Shown in pieces: positions 1 through 8,895 of a DNA stretch of 64,000 bases (position 1 is its first letter; each line of letters starts with the position of its first letter). Under the pieces are notes generated by a model. It had not been told where the DNA came from, did not search any database, and saw nothing but the letters and a program-made list of their open reading frames with translations. The stretch is from Pseudomonas graminis (GTDB taxonomy: Bacteria; Pseudomonadota; Gammaproteobacteria; Pseudomonadales; Pseudomonadaceae): NCBI RefSeq assembly GCF_002093745.1, contig NZ_MTSB01000015.1:96632-160631 (forward strand), written 5' to 3'. A program made the position numbers and the translations under genes.

Positions 1-676
1 GACCATGTTTGCCTAGGCGCTTGAATTGATCACCGATGAACTCGCCCTGGTTCAGCTTGCGCCAGAAGTCGGAATACTCCGGGCTGTTGACCAGTGTCGG
101 CTCACAAAACGATCGGTGGTGTTTGCCTTTGATTTCCGCGAGCGAATAACCCATGACGTGCAGGAAGTTGTTGTTGGCCGTGATCACGTTGCCGTTGGGC
201 TCGAATTCGCAGATAGCCATCGCCCTGTCGACGGCGGCGAGCTTGCTGTTGGTTTCGTTCTCCAGCATGACGCGCGCGGTGACGTCCAGTGCGTACTTGA
301 CCACCTTGATCACTTTGCCCTGCGCATCGGACACCGGGTTGTAGCTGGCTTCAAGCCAGACGCTTTGCCCGTTCCTGTTGATGCGTTTGAACGTGCCGGA
401 GATGAACTTGCCAGCCTTCAGGGACGCCCAGAGATCGGCATACTCGCGGCTGCGCAGCATTTCCGGCTCGCAGAAGTCGCGGTGTGTCTTGCTGGACAGC
501 TCTTCCGCTCGGTAACCCATCGTGGCGAGAAATTTATCATTGGCGCGAAGGATCTTGCCGTCGAGGCCAAGCTCGACCACCGCCATTGATTTTTCCAGTG
601 CGTTTGTCAGTCCTTTGAGTCCATCTACCTCGGCCTTCATGGCTGTCAGTTCAGCTTTGCTCTTGTTCCCGAACAT
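1..676 (-). CDS. PAS-domain methyl-accepting chemotaxis-type receptor, N-terminal part (runs off the window)
   Basis: About 225 codons are visible, starting at the ATG whose complement lies at 674-676 (MFGNKSKAEL). A short N-terminal helix is followed by two PAS domains, roughly residues 25-130 and 150-225. They share PAS features such as ANDKFLATMGY and, in the second repeat, ANNNFLHVMGY, followed by HRDFCEP/HRSFCEP. Tandem PAS without a membrane segment, starting MFGNK, is typical of soluble aerotaxis/BdlA-type receptors that sense redox or flavin state and signal to CheA or to dispersal pathways. The methyl-accepting signalling domain would lie beyond base 1, so the receptor assignment is inferred from the family. 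A PAS-GGDEF protein remains possible. Confidence 0.75.
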   Translation of the reverse strand, partial: MFGNKSKAELTAMKAEVDGLKGLTNALEKSMAVVELGLDGKILRANDKFLATMGYRAEELSSKTHRDFCEPEMLRSREYADLWASLKAGKFISGTFKRINRNGQSVWLEASYNPVSDAQGKVIKVVKYALDVTARVMLENETNSKLAAVDRAMAICEFEPNGNVITANNNFLHVMGYSLAEIKGKHHRSFCEPTLVNSPEYSDFWRKLNQGEFIGDQFKRLGKHG

Positions 677-999
677 AACCTGCCCCTTGGTGTACTTGTG
701 GACTTGCGTGATCAGGGTATCGACACAAAAGGTTGCGACATTAATTTGTCAGTGCAGGTCGTAGAGAAAAAGACTGGACGGAATTCGGGCGTCAAAAAAA
801 CGTAGACCCGTTCGGGTGGAGTGTCTGAAGGGAAGTGCTTCTGTGATTGCTTGCCGAGTGATCGCTTCACTCCGGCATTTGCCAAACGTCAGACAAAGAA
901 AAGCCCGCGATGGGGGAGCGGGCTTAAGGATTCACACTTGGGAGCAGCTCTACAATGCCGTGCCGCCTGTGAAAAGTTTGTGAAGAGTTTTCACTGTTT
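677..999. other. Intergenic region, receptor gene to lipoprotein gene
   Basis: About 320 bp. It must hold the promoter of the leftward PAS receptor near 680-780, but no convincing -35/-10 pair stands out. The only clear element is the leftward terminator at 895-925. Short open frames here show no recognisable protein. Confidence 0.5.
895..925 (-). terminator. Rho-independent terminator downstream of the small lipoprotein gene
   Basis: Perfect 8-bp arms AAGCCCGC (901-908) and GCGGGCTT (918-925). On the minus strand the hairpin is followed by a T-rich tract (complement of 895-900). It lies about 75 bp past the lipoprotein stop codon. Confidence 0.75.
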
Positions 1000-1278
1000 T
1001 CACTTTTTTTCCGGCTGAATGGTGTTGGTCACTTCGGAGGTCGGCACGAAGGTTTTCGACTCTTCAGCCGCCGCTTCCTTGGACGCCGCTTTGTCCTTGG
1101 CCGCTTCGGTGTTCTCTTTGGCAGCCTCGTTCACCTTGTCCTGAGCAGACTCCATCTTCTCTTGGGATTTTTCCTGGTGAGCCTGAGCATCCTGTGCTTT
1201 CTGCTCAGACTTGCTGTCGCAGGCAGCCAGACCGAGGGTGGCAGCGATGATGAGGGCAGAGGCAGTAAACTTGAGCAC
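1000..1278 (-). CDS. Small Lys/Glu/Ala-rich lipoprotein
   Basis: 92 codons. The N-terminus MLKFTASALIIAATLGLAAC is a classic lipoprotein signal peptide with lipobox LAAC and lipidated Cys20. The rest is almost all A, E, K, Q, S and D in a heptad-like pattern, predicting a long charged helix or coiled coil and then a short Thr/Pro-rich tail. An outer-membrane anchor or periplasmic spacer role fits, but no known family can be named with confidence. A terminator follows directly downstream. Confidence 0.7.
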   Translation of the reverse strand: MLKFTASALIIAATLGLAACDSKSEQKAQDAQAHQEKSQEKMESAQDKVNEAAKENTEAAKDKAASKEAAAEESKTFVPTSEVTNTIQPEKK

Positions 1279-1353
1279 GTAATGTTCCTTGTGAAAGCAA
1301 ATGTATGGCTTCGAGGGCGGGCGGGGAAAATTAGTTCAATGGGATGGGGGTGC

Positions 1354-1680
1354 TCACAGCGCCAGCTGGTCCGCCCTGATGTCGAAGGCCGCCGCGATTT
1401 TTTCGCGTGTGGCCTTACGAGGCCTCGTGGCATTTTCTTGCTGCGCGTAAGCCGGCTGGCTGATGCCCATGCGCTCGGCGACCTGTTCTTGGGTGAGGCC
1501 CAGATATTCACGCCATGCCTTGATGGGAGAGGCACCGTCGACCATGCGGCTGACCACTTCGTGGGGGATCAGGTCACTTTCAGCATTATTCGTGGCAATG
1601 TATTGCGCATAGGGAATTACCACGAAGGCCGGCTTTCCGTCGGGACCGTTGATTATCTGAACGTCAGTAGGTGCGCTCAT
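1354..1680 (-). CDS. XRE-family antitoxin with N-terminal Phd-like segment (HigA-type)
   Basis: 108 residues. The C-terminal half is a Cro/C1 helix-turn-helix: AWREYLGLTQEQVAERMGIS at about residues 55-74, then QPAYAQQE. The N-terminal segment (IINGPDGKPAFVVIPYAQY) resembles the start of many chromosomal antitoxins that fuse a short toxin-neutralising region to an HTH. It overlaps the upstream toxin frame by 17 bp and is second in the pair, the toxin-first order seen in higBA-type modules. Expected to bind the toxin and repress the shared promoter. Confidence 0.8.
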   Translation of the reverse strand: MSAPTDVQIINGPDGKPAFVVIPYAQYIATNNAESDLIPHEVVSRMVDGASPIKAWREYLGLTQEQVAERMGISQPAYAQQENATRPRKATREKIAAAFDIRADQLAL

Positions 1681-1924
1681 TACGTTTTTTTACCTCTTGA
1701 ATGCTGACAATCCTGACTGATCCATCCCAATCGAATAGTACACGGTAGGTGCCTACTCGCAGCCGATACCCGTACTGGTTGTGGGTCAGGGCTTTGACAT
1801 TAATGACGTCCGGCATGGTTTCAAGCAGGGTAACTGCATCGCGAACCTGGGCCTGATGCTGACTATGTAGCTTCAAGAGCTGCTTGACGGCTTTTCGAGT
1901 CCAGCTGACGGAGTTTATAGGCAA
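1664..1924 (-). CDS. RelE/ParE-superfamily toxin
   Basis: 86 residues. The fold signature is visible: VSWTRKAVKQLLKL near the N-terminus, a central LTHNQYGYRLRVGTYRVLFD strand pair, and a C-terminal basic segment IQEVKKRNERTY. The RLRVGTYRVLF motif is characteristic of RelE-like ribosome-dependent mRNA interferases. It precedes and overlaps the antitoxin gene, so the two form one operon. The upstream region near 1925-1960 is AT-rich and presumably carries the promoter. Confidence 0.85.
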   Translation of the reverse strand: MPINSVSWTRKAVKQLLKLHSQHQAQVRDAVTLLETMPDVINVKALTHNQYGYRLRVGTYRVLFDWDGSVRIVSIQEVKKRNERTY

Positions 1925-2578
1925 AATATAGGTCTTTTATAAGCTTTTTCAAATATTTGCTTATGTTTGGTCCGGAGGCAATCGTTTCTCCTTGTCTTGA
2001 TGTTTCCGTAGGTGAAGCTGCTTCGTGACGTCGCCCGGATTTTCATTAATGGACGCTATGCGCTTTGCCCGGTCGCCCAGCGCTGCGCAACAATGTGATG
2101 ATGTTGGCATCATCATCAATAAGCGAACCTGCGGTTCAATTATGGAAGCCGTAAGGAAAATCATCGCCTTGGTTGGACAGCAGCACCGTTGTGTAAAAGA
2201 GCCGGTCGACTTGGGCGACCGTACCCATGACAGCGGATGTAATCGCGATTTTATCCGGCATGAGCAAGCTCGGAGAACTGGCATCGAAGCCATCCGGCTG
2301 GCGCTGATCGAAGGCGAGTCGAGCGGGGAGTCTCGCCCATTCAATGTCGATCAGTTCAAGCAGAGAGCGTTGAAAGCGAAGGGCTGGGTATCGGCTTGCA
2401 CCTGCTGCATGAGCGGATGAATGAGCCTTCTTATATCTGACAGCGACTGACTTGCTGGTTTGTAAAGCGAGTCATTACTCACGCGCGCGCCAAAGAAAAC
2501 CCAGACAACAAAAAGCCCGCACGGGGCGGGCTTCTTGTGTGCTTTCGGGTGTGCTTGGCATCACCTGAAAACGAAAGG
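1925..2578. other. Intergenic region with no convincing intact gene
   Basis: About 650 bp between the toxin gene and tRNA-Phe. A leftward frame is open from about 2430 to 2130 and encodes PARLAFDQRQPDGFDASSPS and ITSAVMGTVAQVDRLFYTT, ending at a stop near 2134. Its likely N-terminus (MQQVQADTQPFALNAL) lies in another frame, so it reads like a frameshifted gene remnant. I do not recognise the family. A terminator at 2506-2533 belongs to the tRNA transcript. Confidence 0.4.
2506..2533 (-). terminator. Terminator downstream of tRNA-Phe
   Basis: Arms AAGCCCGC (2513-2520) and GCGGGCTT (2526-2533) with a 5-nt loop. On the minus strand the stem is followed by a T run. It lies about 45 bp past the tRNA 3' end. 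Confidence 0.8.
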
Positions 2579-2654
2579 TGGTGCCCAGAGACGGAATCGA
2601 ACCGCCGACACGGGGATTTTCAATCCCCTGCTCTACCGACTGAGCTATCTGGGC
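2579..2654 (-). tRNA. tRNA-Phe (GAA anticodon)
   Basis: 76 nt on the minus strand. The acceptor stem GCCCAGA pairs with TCTGGGC, followed by A and an encoded CCA end. The D-loop has AGCTCAGTCGGTAGAGC. The anticodon stem-loop GGGGATTGAAAATCCCC exposes GAA, and the T-arm is GGCGGTTCGATTCCGTC. All four arms are intact, so this is a functional Phe tRNA. It has its own strong promoter just upstream and a terminator downstream. No integrase or attachment duplication was seen beside it. Confidence 0.97.
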
Positions 2655-2664
2655 AACGGGGCGC

Positions 2665-2693
2665 ATTAGACTTGTTTTTCAGGAGGTCGTCAA
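2665..2693 (-). promoter_or_regulatory. Sigma70 promoter of tRNA-Phe with GC-rich discriminator
   Basis: On the minus strand TTGACG (complement of 2688-2693), a 17-bp spacer and TCTAAT (complement of 2665-2670). The next bases, GCGCCCCG, form a GC-rich discriminator typical of stringently controlled stable-RNA promoters. The tRNA begins about 10 bp further on. Confidence 0.8.
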
Positions 2694-2755
2694 GCGTGTT
2701 TTTTTAAAAATTTGAATTATTACCGACGCTTACGACCTTCACTGCGTGGAACGCT

Positions 2756-3028
2756 TTATTTTTCGGGGGGAACGTAGCCTTCGGCTTGGGCGTATTCTTC
2801 GCCTGAGAGGAACTTGTCCATCTCGGTCTGAAGGAATTTGCGATCGTCGGCGTTCATCATGTTCAGGCGGCGCTCGTTGATCAGCAGGGTCTGGTGTTTC
2901 TGCCAGTCGGCCCAGGCTTTCTGCGAGACGTGGTTGAAGATGTCTTCGCCCTTGGCGCCAGGATACGGGGCGCGTTCCAGGCCGGGCAGTTCTTCTTTGT
3001 ATTTGCGGCACATTACGGTACGGGTCAT
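2756..3028 (-). CDS. yggX: Probable Fe(2+)-trafficking protein YggX
   Basis: 90 residues, the usual family length. It begins [20 protein letters not shown], which carries the conserved single cysteine (Cys7) of YggX, and it contains the family segments [12 protein letters not shown] and [14 protein letters not shown]. YggX is a small cytoplasmic protein that protects Fe-S clusters from oxidative damage and affects iron handling. Its ATG overlaps the mutY stop codon by 4 bp (3025-3028), so it is translationally coupled to mutY, itself an Fe-S enzyme. This pairing is conserved in gammaproteobacteria. Confidence 0.95.
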   Translation of the reverse strand: MTRTVMCRKYKEELPGLERAPYPGAKGEDIFNHVSQKAWADWQKHQTLLINERRLNMMNADDRKFLQTEMDKFLSGEEYAQAEGYVPPEK

Positions 3029-4092
3029 GACGACTCTCCTGCGTTCAATACGTCGGCTGCGCGTTTGAGCAGCTTTTTCACCGGGGCAGCGAGGCCCAGG
3101 CGTGGCGGGGTGGCGAGGTTATACCAGAGCCAGTCGGCCTCGGCCACGTGATGGGCCGACTCCTGGACGTTGATCAGCCAGGGTTCGATGCTCAACTGGA
3201 AATGGCTGAAGGTGTGGATCAGCTCCGGCAGTTCGTGGTGTTCGCCCAGTTCCAGCGCGTGCTGCGCGGCCAGGTGTTGCAGCTCAGCGAAGTCATCTAG
3301 TTCCGGCAGGCTCCACAGACCGCCCCACAAGCCGCTGGAAGGACGGCGATAAAGCAGAATCGCGCCGTCGCCGTTGGCAAGCATCGGCATGAGAGTGCGT
3401 TTCTGCGGTACGGTCTTGCGCGGTTTGGGGATCGGGTAGCGGGTTTCCAGGCCGAGCATGTGCGCCTCGCAACTGCGCTCCAGCGGGCAAAGCAGGCAGC
3501 TGGGTTTGCTGCGGGTGCAGAGCGTGGCACCGAGGTCCATCATCGCCTGGGTGTAGTTGTTGACCCGGCTGTGCGGCGTAAAGCGCTCAGCGGTGGCCCA
3601 CAGCTGTTTGGCGACCTTGGGTTCGCCGGGGTAGCCCTCTTGCGCCGTGAAGCGCGCCAGAACACGTTTGACGTTGCCGTCGAGAATCGGCGCGCGAATG
3701 CCCATGCTCAGGCTGGCAATAGCGCCAGCCGTGGACAGGCCGATGCCCGGCAGCAGAATCAGTTGTTCAACGTCGCGGGGAAACTCGCCGTCGTGATCGG
3801 CAACCACGATTTTGGCGGTCTTCTGCAGGTTACGGGCGCGGGTGTAATAACCCAGCCCGGTCCACAGGTGCAGCACTTCGTCTTCGGGGGCTTCAGCCAG
3901 CGCCTGCACGGTCGGCAAGGCTTCCATGAAGCGGTCGAAATAATTCAGGACGGTGCTGACCTGTGTTTGCTGAAGCATGATTTCCGATACCCAGACCCGA
4001 TAAGGCGTGATGCCTTGTTGCCAAGGCAGGTCATGCCGGCCATGACGGTCGTACCAGTCCAGCACGGCGCTGGAGAATTGTTCGGGTTGCAT
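3025..4092 (-). CDS. mutY: A/G-specific adenine glycosylase MutY
   Basis: 355 residues from the ATG at 4092 ([19 protein letters not shown]). A longer in-frame extension to 4176 is unlikely because the family starts here. Visible motifs: [11 protein letters not shown] with the catalytic Glu, the helix-hairpin-helix [24 protein letters not shown] with the catalytic Asp, and the 4Fe-4S loop with four cysteines ([17 protein letters not shown]). The C-terminal NUDIX-like domain recognises 8-oxoG. The enzyme removes adenine mispaired with 8-oxoguanine. It sits between an AsmA-family gene and yggX on the same strand. Confidence 0.97.
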   Translation of the reverse strand: MQPEQFSSAVLDWYDRHGRHDLPWQQGITPYRVWVSEIMLQQTQVSTVLNYFDRFMEALPTVQALAEAPEDEVLHLWTGLGYYTRARNLQKTAKIVVADHDGEFPRDVEQLILLPGIGLSTAGAIASLSMGIRAPILDGNVKRVLARFTAQEGYPGEPKVAKQLWATAERFTPHSRVNNYTQAMMDLGATLCTRSKPSCLLCPLERSCEAHMLGLETRYPIPKPRKTVPQKRTLMPMLANGDGAILLYRRPSSGLWGGLWSLPELDDFAELQHLAAQHALELGEHHELPELIHTFSHFQLSIEPWLINVQESAHHVAEADWLWYNLATPPRLGLAAPVKKLLKRAADVLNAGESS

Positions 4093-4180
4093 GCCGGGTG
4101 GCTCTCGTCGTCGGGGTGTGAAAAGGGTTTTGCCGGTGCGGTGGAGCGCCTGGGCTGACGCTCCGCCGTCGTTCATTGCG

Positions 4181-6406
4181 TTAGCGTTTGAACAGTCCCT
4201 TGAGCGCGTCCTTGAGTTCCGGGCTGACCTTGTCGCCCAGTTTCTCGTTCAGCTTGTCTTCAAGCTTTTCGCTGATCCGGTCGCCTGCCAGTTTTGCAGC
4301 GATCTGGCCGACGCCTTCCTTGTCCAGGCGGCACGCCTTGGCACCCAGTTCCAGCGGTCCACGGCACTGCACCGGCCATTCGATGCCGACGTAGCGCTCG
4401 TTGATCTCGCAGGCCGGGTCAGGCATGTCACTCTTGTCGCCTTCGACGATGATGCCGACGCGGTAGTTCATGCCCAGCACGCGCAAGTCCACATCGCCAT
4501 TGCCGTTGACGGTCATGCCGGGAATCCGGACCTTGAGGTCAGGGTTGCTGGCCACGCCGTTACGCACCACCAGGTTGCCATTGAGCTGCTGGAAGGGCGT
4601 GTCCTTGGCGCGCGGTTCGCCGGTCAGCGGCTTGCGGTTCAGGGTCGAGATGCCCTTGCACAGTTGCTGTTCCAGGTTGGCATTGACCAGCACGCCGTTA
4701 TTGAGGGCAAAGCTGGCGGTGCCGTTGAGGCTGTCGATAAGGGCTTTTTCGCTGTTGCCCTTGCCGGTGAGGTCGCTGCTCAGCGTCAGCAGGCCCCGTA
4801 CCGGCGGCGTCTGGCCTTGGCTTTCCAGAACGCGCTCGACCGGCACCTTGGCCATGCGCGTCTGCACGCTCGCCACCGGAATGTCCGGGCGTGCATCCAG
4901 ATTGCCTTTGACCTCGAAGTCGCCGTTGTAGAGGTTGCCGCTCAACGTATCAAGCTTGATCAGGCCACCGCTGGCCTGGGTCTTGAACGCCGCGTTGTCG
5001 ATGAGCAGTTTGTTCAGGGTCAGTTTGCCGAAGCTCAGGTCAGCCTCGACATCCAGCGTGCGCAAGCGCTCCAGCGGCAGCAGCTTCGCCGTGCTCCAGG
5101 CCGCCTTGGTCGGTTGCTCCGGCAGCGGCGAGTCGCCCGCAACGGCGGCGGCTTCGCCCGATTGAACTTCGGATTTGCGGGCGGCCTTGGCGCCTTTGCT
5201 TTCCTCGCTTTCGGCCGGACGATAACGGTCGGCATCGAACGTGTCGCCCTTGAGCTGGACGCGCAGCGCCTGTCGGGCGAAGTCGTCCACGGCGATGCGG
5301 CCTGTGAAGTTGCTGTCGTCGACTTTCAGGTTGAGGTTTTCCAGCGCAAGGCTGGTGGGCGTGCCGGCAAGGCGGGTAACCATTTCAACCTTGCTGAGTG
5401 CGCCCTCGGTCATGGCCGGAAGGGGCCGGCCGATGCTTTCGAGGAACGTGCGCAGATCAAGCTGGGCGATGGACAGGCCGCCGCTGATCTGTGGGGTTTT
5501 GTCCAGGTCGCGGGCGCGCAGTTCGCCCAGCGCACGCAACTGGTTGGCCGAGATTTTGAGGCTGTTCCATTCGGCAATGTTCGCGGCAAGGTCTACCAGC
5601 AACTGGCCCTGGGCCGAGAAGGTAACGGTCTTGCCCTGCAACGGTTCGCCTGCGACTTCGCCGGACAGGCGCATGTCTTCGAATTGATAACGCTTGAGCA
5701 CGCGGTCCATGCGCAGTTGGCCGACCAGTTCGGTCTTGGTGCGCACAACGGGCTGGTTGGTGCTGAGGAACGCCGTGAGTTTGATCGGGATGTCGGACGC
5801 TTCGCGAATCGGGCCGGTGCTCAACTGGATACTCTCGGCCGTGAACGTGCGACCTTTTCTGGCGTCGCTGTAGTCCACACGTGCGTTGTTGACCGTCAGG
5901 CTGTCGATGTCCAGCCTGATCGGCTGGGCAGGGCGATCCGCTTTAGGTGCGTCCGGTGCCGGCGCGGGTGTCGATTCGCCGGGCGTGTCGTTGGAAGCCG
6001 CTGCCGGCTTGCCGATGTCTTCCCAGTTGCCATGACCGTTTTCATCGCGGTGCAGCGTCAGGTTCAGGCCTTCGACACGGATGTCGCTCATCTGCACCTG
6101 GCGGCGAAGCAGCGGCAGAACACGCACGGACAGGCCCAGCATCTGCACATCGGCAAACGGCTGATCGGGGGCGGTCAGGGTCGCAACGTGGGCGTCGTTC
6201 AATTCCAGGCCGAGCCACGGGAACAGGCTCCATCCGATATCGCCATTGAGCGTCAGCTCGACGTTGGCCTTGTCGCGTGCCAGCTGTCGAATCTCGTCTT
6301 TATAGTCGTTGGGATCAAACAGGTGGGTCAGGGCGAAGCCGAGAGCCACGATGATCAGCAACAGCCCGAGAATAAACAGCCCCAGGATTTTGCCGAACGC
6401 TTTCAT
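4181..6406 (-). CDS. AsmA-family protein, envelope lipid homeostasis
   Basis: 741 residues from ATG 6406 (MKAFGKILGLFILGLLLIIV), an N-terminal membrane anchor followed by a large periplasmic part. Typical AsmA features are the FDPNDYKDEIRQLARDK segment after the anchor, repeated beta-rich lipid-channel stretches, and a C-terminal AsmA_2 region with NGVLVNANLEQQLCKGIST and VNGNGDVDLRVLGM. AsmA-like proteins sit in the inner membrane and are linked to phospholipid transport and outer-membrane biogenesis. A short Pro/Ala/Asp-rich linker occurs near residue 155. It precedes mutY with an 88-bp gap and may be cotranscribed with it. Confidence 0.9.
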   Translation of the reverse strand: MKAFGKILGLFILGLLLIIVALGFALTHLFDPNDYKDEIRQLARDKANVELTLNGDIGWSLFPWLGLELNDAHVATLTAPDQPFADVQMLGLSVRVLPLLRRQVQMSDIRVEGLNLTLHRDENGHGNWEDIGKPAAASNDTPGESTPAPAPDAPKADRPAQPIRLDIDSLTVNNARVDYSDARKGRTFTAESIQLSTGPIREASDIPIKLTAFLSTNQPVVRTKTELVGQLRMDRVLKRYQFEDMRLSGEVAGEPLQGKTVTFSAQGQLLVDLAANIAEWNSLKISANQLRALGELRARDLDKTPQISGGLSIAQLDLRTFLESIGRPLPAMTEGALSKVEMVTRLAGTPTSLALENLNLKVDDSNFTGRIAVDDFARQALRVQLKGDTFDADRYRPAESEESKGAKAARKSEVQSGEAAAVAGDSPLPEQPTKAAWSTAKLLPLERLRTLDVEADLSFGKLTLNKLLIDNAAFKTQASGGLIKLDTLSGNLYNGDFEVKGNLDARPDIPVASVQTRMAKVPVERVLESQGQTPPVRGLLTLSSDLTGKGNSEKALIDSLNGTASFALNNGVLVNANLEQQLCKGISTLNRKPLTGEPRAKDTPFQQLNGNLVVRNGVASNPDLKVRIPGMTVNGNGDVDLRVLGMNYRVGIIVEGDKSDMPDPACEINERYVGIEWPVQCRGPLELGAKACRLDKEGVGQIAAKLAGDRISEKLEDKLNEKLGDKVSPELKDALKGLFKR

Positions 6407-6894
6407 GGGCGAGTCCTTGTGTCGATGTTCAAAAATTAGCCCGGGAGTATACCGCCCCGGCGAGCATCCCGGGCCGTGGATGCCGTTATTGCACCTCGAG
6501 GACGGGTTCGAAACGATCACGTGCCTTCGGGGCGTACCGACGGTGAGCGGCTCGACACACCACGATATATCTTTTGGGGGTGTGGCGTGAGTCAGGCAGA
6601 TCAGGAAGTTAGTGGCCTAACTAACGACTGAATACATTTTCTGTACCGCTTAATTGAGTGCATCTATGGGGTAATAGACAGCGTGGATTAACGTGTTGAA
6701 AGTGATAATAAAAAGGATGTAAGAAGATGCTTATTTGCCATCAGAGAGTGATAGTCTCCGTTTTTGTTGGGTCGGGTGCGTCTTTTTGTCACGTATCTGA
6801 ATAACCTGCCGATAAAACAGACATGGCCGCACGTCATGGAGTCTGTGGCGGACCAGCGGACCATCTGCGAGCTTCACACATTGGGGTAATTATA
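6407..6894. other. Divergent intergenic region, asmA-like gene and MFS gene
   Basis: About 490 bp between two divergent genes. The right half is AT-rich (6640-6780) and must carry the MFS promoter. No -35/-10 pair matches consensus well enough to call. No small gene or RNA was recognised. Confidence 0.4.
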
Positions 6895-8556
6895 ATGAGC
6901 ACAAGTACAGCCTTGGGCGGCGAAGCCGTTCAGCCTGCGTTCTTGTCCAAAGAGCGCATTATCGCCAAGCCCGGTTTCAACCGCTGGCTTGTTCCACCTG
7001 CCGCATTGGCAATCCATCTTTGCATCGGTATGGCCTATGGCTTTTCGGTGTTCTGGTTGCCACTGTCCAAAGCAGTCGGTGTTACCACGCCTGTTGCTTG
7101 CACACCGGACATGGGGTTCTTCGCACAGATGTTCGCGTCGACCTGTGACTGGCAGATCTCCATGCTGGGCTGGATCTACACGCTGTTCTTCATCTTCCTG
7201 GGTTGCTCGGCTGCCATCTGGGGTGGCTGGCTGGAACACGCAGGTCCACGCAAGGCCGGTGTTGTTTCGGCACTGTGCTGGTGTGGTGGTCTGCTGATTT
7301 CCGCGTTGGGTATCTACACGCACCAGATCTGGCTGATGTGGCTAGGGTCGGGTGTGATCGGTGGTATTGGTCTGGGGTTGGGCTACATCTCCCCGGTGTC
7401 GACCCTGATCAAGTGGTTCCCGGACAAGCGCGGTATGGCTACCGGTATGGCGATCATGGGCTTTGGCGGTGGCGCGATGGTGGGCGCTCCTCTGGCCACT
7501 GCGCTGATGGGCCACTTTGCATCGGCTGAAAGTGTTGGCGTCTGGCAGAGCTTCGTCGTGATGGCGGTGATCTACTTCGTCTTCATGATCGGTGGCGCTC
7601 TGGGCTACCGCGTTCCGCCTACCGGCTGGAAACCTGAAGGCTGGACCGCTCCGGCGGCCAAGGCCAAGAACTCGATGATCACCAACCGTCACGTGCATGT
7701 CAGCGTGGCCTGGAAGACGCCGCAGTTCCGTCTGGTCTGGCTGGTGCTGTGCCTGAACGTTTCGGCCGGTATCGGCATCCTGGGCATGGCTTCGCCGCTG
7801 CTGCAGGAAGTGTTCGCCGGTAAATTGCTGGGTAACGATCTGACGTTCGGCCAGCTTAATGCTGATCAGTTGAAAGCCATTGCTGCGATTGCTGCGGGCT
7901 TCACGGGTCTGTTGAGCCTGTTCAACATCGGTGGTCGATTCTTCTGGGCTTCGTGCTCGGATTACATCGGTCGCAAGGCGACGTACTTCGTGTTCTTCGC
8001 GCTGGGCTTCCTGCTTTACGCGTCGGTTCCGACACTGGGTCACATGGGCAGCATTGCGTTGTTCGTTGCGGCGTTCTGTGTGGTGCTGTCAATGTACGGT
8101 GGTGGTTTCGCGACGGTTCCGGCGTATCTGGCTGACCTGTTCGGTACGCAGATGGTCGGTGCGATCCACGGTCGTTTGCTGACCGCATGGGCAGCAGCAG
8201 GTGTGCTGGGTCCGGTACTGGTCAACTACCTGCGCGAGTACCAACTCAGCCACGGTGTTGCGCGTGCCGATGCGTATGACATCACGCTGTACATCCTGTC
8301 GGGTCTGCTGGTGCTGGGCTTTATCTGCAACCTGCTGATTCGTCCGGTGGCCGACAAGTACTTCATGACGGACGCCGAACTGGCCGCTGAACAAGCCATC
8401 GGTCACGACAAGGGCGCCAATGCCACCACTTCGCTGGAGTGGAAAGCATCCGACAGCAGCAAGCCGCTGGTCATCGCCGCCTGGCTGGCCGTTGGCATCC
8501 CGCTGGCGTGGGGCGTCTGGGTCACCCTGCAAAAGACCGCAGTGCTGTTTCACTAA
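6895..8556 (+). CDS. OFA-family major facilitator transporter (oxalate/formate antiporter-like)
   Basis: 553 residues from ATG 6895, preceded by a GGGG Shine-Dalgarno. At least twelve hydrophobic segments are visible. Family marks include the first helix region LAIHLCIGMAYGFSVFWLPL, the loop VSTLIKWFPDKRGMATGMAI between helices 4 and 5, and NIGGRFFWASCSDYIGRKAT in the central loop. The loop after helix 1 is longer than in OxlT, as in proteobacterial OFA members. Substrate is likely a small organic acid but cannot be deduced. A strong terminator follows and the upstream leader is long. Confidence 0.85.
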   Translation: MSTSTALGGEAVQPAFLSKERIIAKPGFNRWLVPPAALAIHLCIGMAYGFSVFWLPLSKAVGVTTPVACTPDMGFFAQMFASTCDWQISMLGWIYTLFFIFLGCSAAIWGGWLEHAGPRKAGVVSALCWCGGLLISALGIYTHQIWLMWLGSGVIGGIGLGLGYISPVSTLIKWFPDKRGMATGMAIMGFGGGAMVGAPLATALMGHFASAESVGVWQSFVVMAVIYFVFMIGGALGYRVPPTGWKPEGWTAPAAKAKNSMITNRHVHVSVAWKTPQFRLVWLVLCLNVSAGIGILGMASPLLQEVFAGKLLGNDLTFGQLNADQLKAIAAIAAGFTGLLSLFNIGGRFFWASCSDYIGRKATYFVFFALGFLLYASVPTLGHMGSIALFVAAFCVVLSMYGGGFATVPAYLADLFGTQMVGAIHGRLLTAWAAAGVLGPVLVNYLREYQLSHGVARADAYDITLYILSGLLVLGFICNLLIRPVADKYFMTDAELAAEQAIGHDKGANATTSLEWKASDSSKPLVIAAWLAVGIPLAWGVWVTLQKTAVLFH

Positions 8557-8574
8557 AAGCCTGTAGGTCACAAG

Positions 8575-8609
8575 AAAGCGCTTGCACCTCGGTGCCGGCG
8601 CTTTTTTTT
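8575..8609 (+). terminator. Terminator after the MFS transporter
   Basis: Outer arms AAAGCGC (8575-8581) and GCGCTTT (8598-8604) with inner GCACC/GGTGC pairing, followed by a run of eight T. Confidence 0.9.
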
Positions 8610-8673
8610 GCCCGCAGACTTCTCGTGCGGCACGCTCTAGCGTTGGTATGTCTTTCATGATGCTGGAGGGCCT

Positions 8674-8790
8674 GTGGGCGCGAGCCGGGCGACGCTTCGC
8701 TTGCTCGCGAAGAAGTCAGTACAGCTTTTCCAGGAACTGTGGCGTTTGAACCATTGCTTTCGCGAGCAAGCTCGCTCCTACAGCGTCAAC
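8674..8790. repeat. Single REP-pair (BIME-like)
   Basis: Two inverted REP-type palindromes about 60 bp apart: TTCGCTTGCTCGCGAAG around 8695-8711 and TTTCGCGAGCAAGCTCGCTCC around 8758-8778. The core matches the REP cores of the arrays at 49.1-50.4 and 56.3-57.4 kb. It fills most of the 8557-8895 gap between the MFS gene and the aminotransferase gene. Confidence 0.7.
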
Positions 8791-8895
8791 ACTTTGCCGT
8801 TGAGTGAGTCTGATTGGCTCGACGCACTGCCCGTTTCCCTTCAGACGCTGCTACATTAGTCAGCCCCGATTTTATTGCCTGAAGGAGTTGTTTGC

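Noticed and set aside
2579..2654. tRNA-Phe as an integration site of a mobile island
   Set aside because: No integrase gene and no repeated tRNA 3' end were seen in the window.
4091..6439. 782-residue rightward frame
   Set aside because: Antisense shadow of the AsmA-family gene; high-GC codon bias keeps the opposite frame open.
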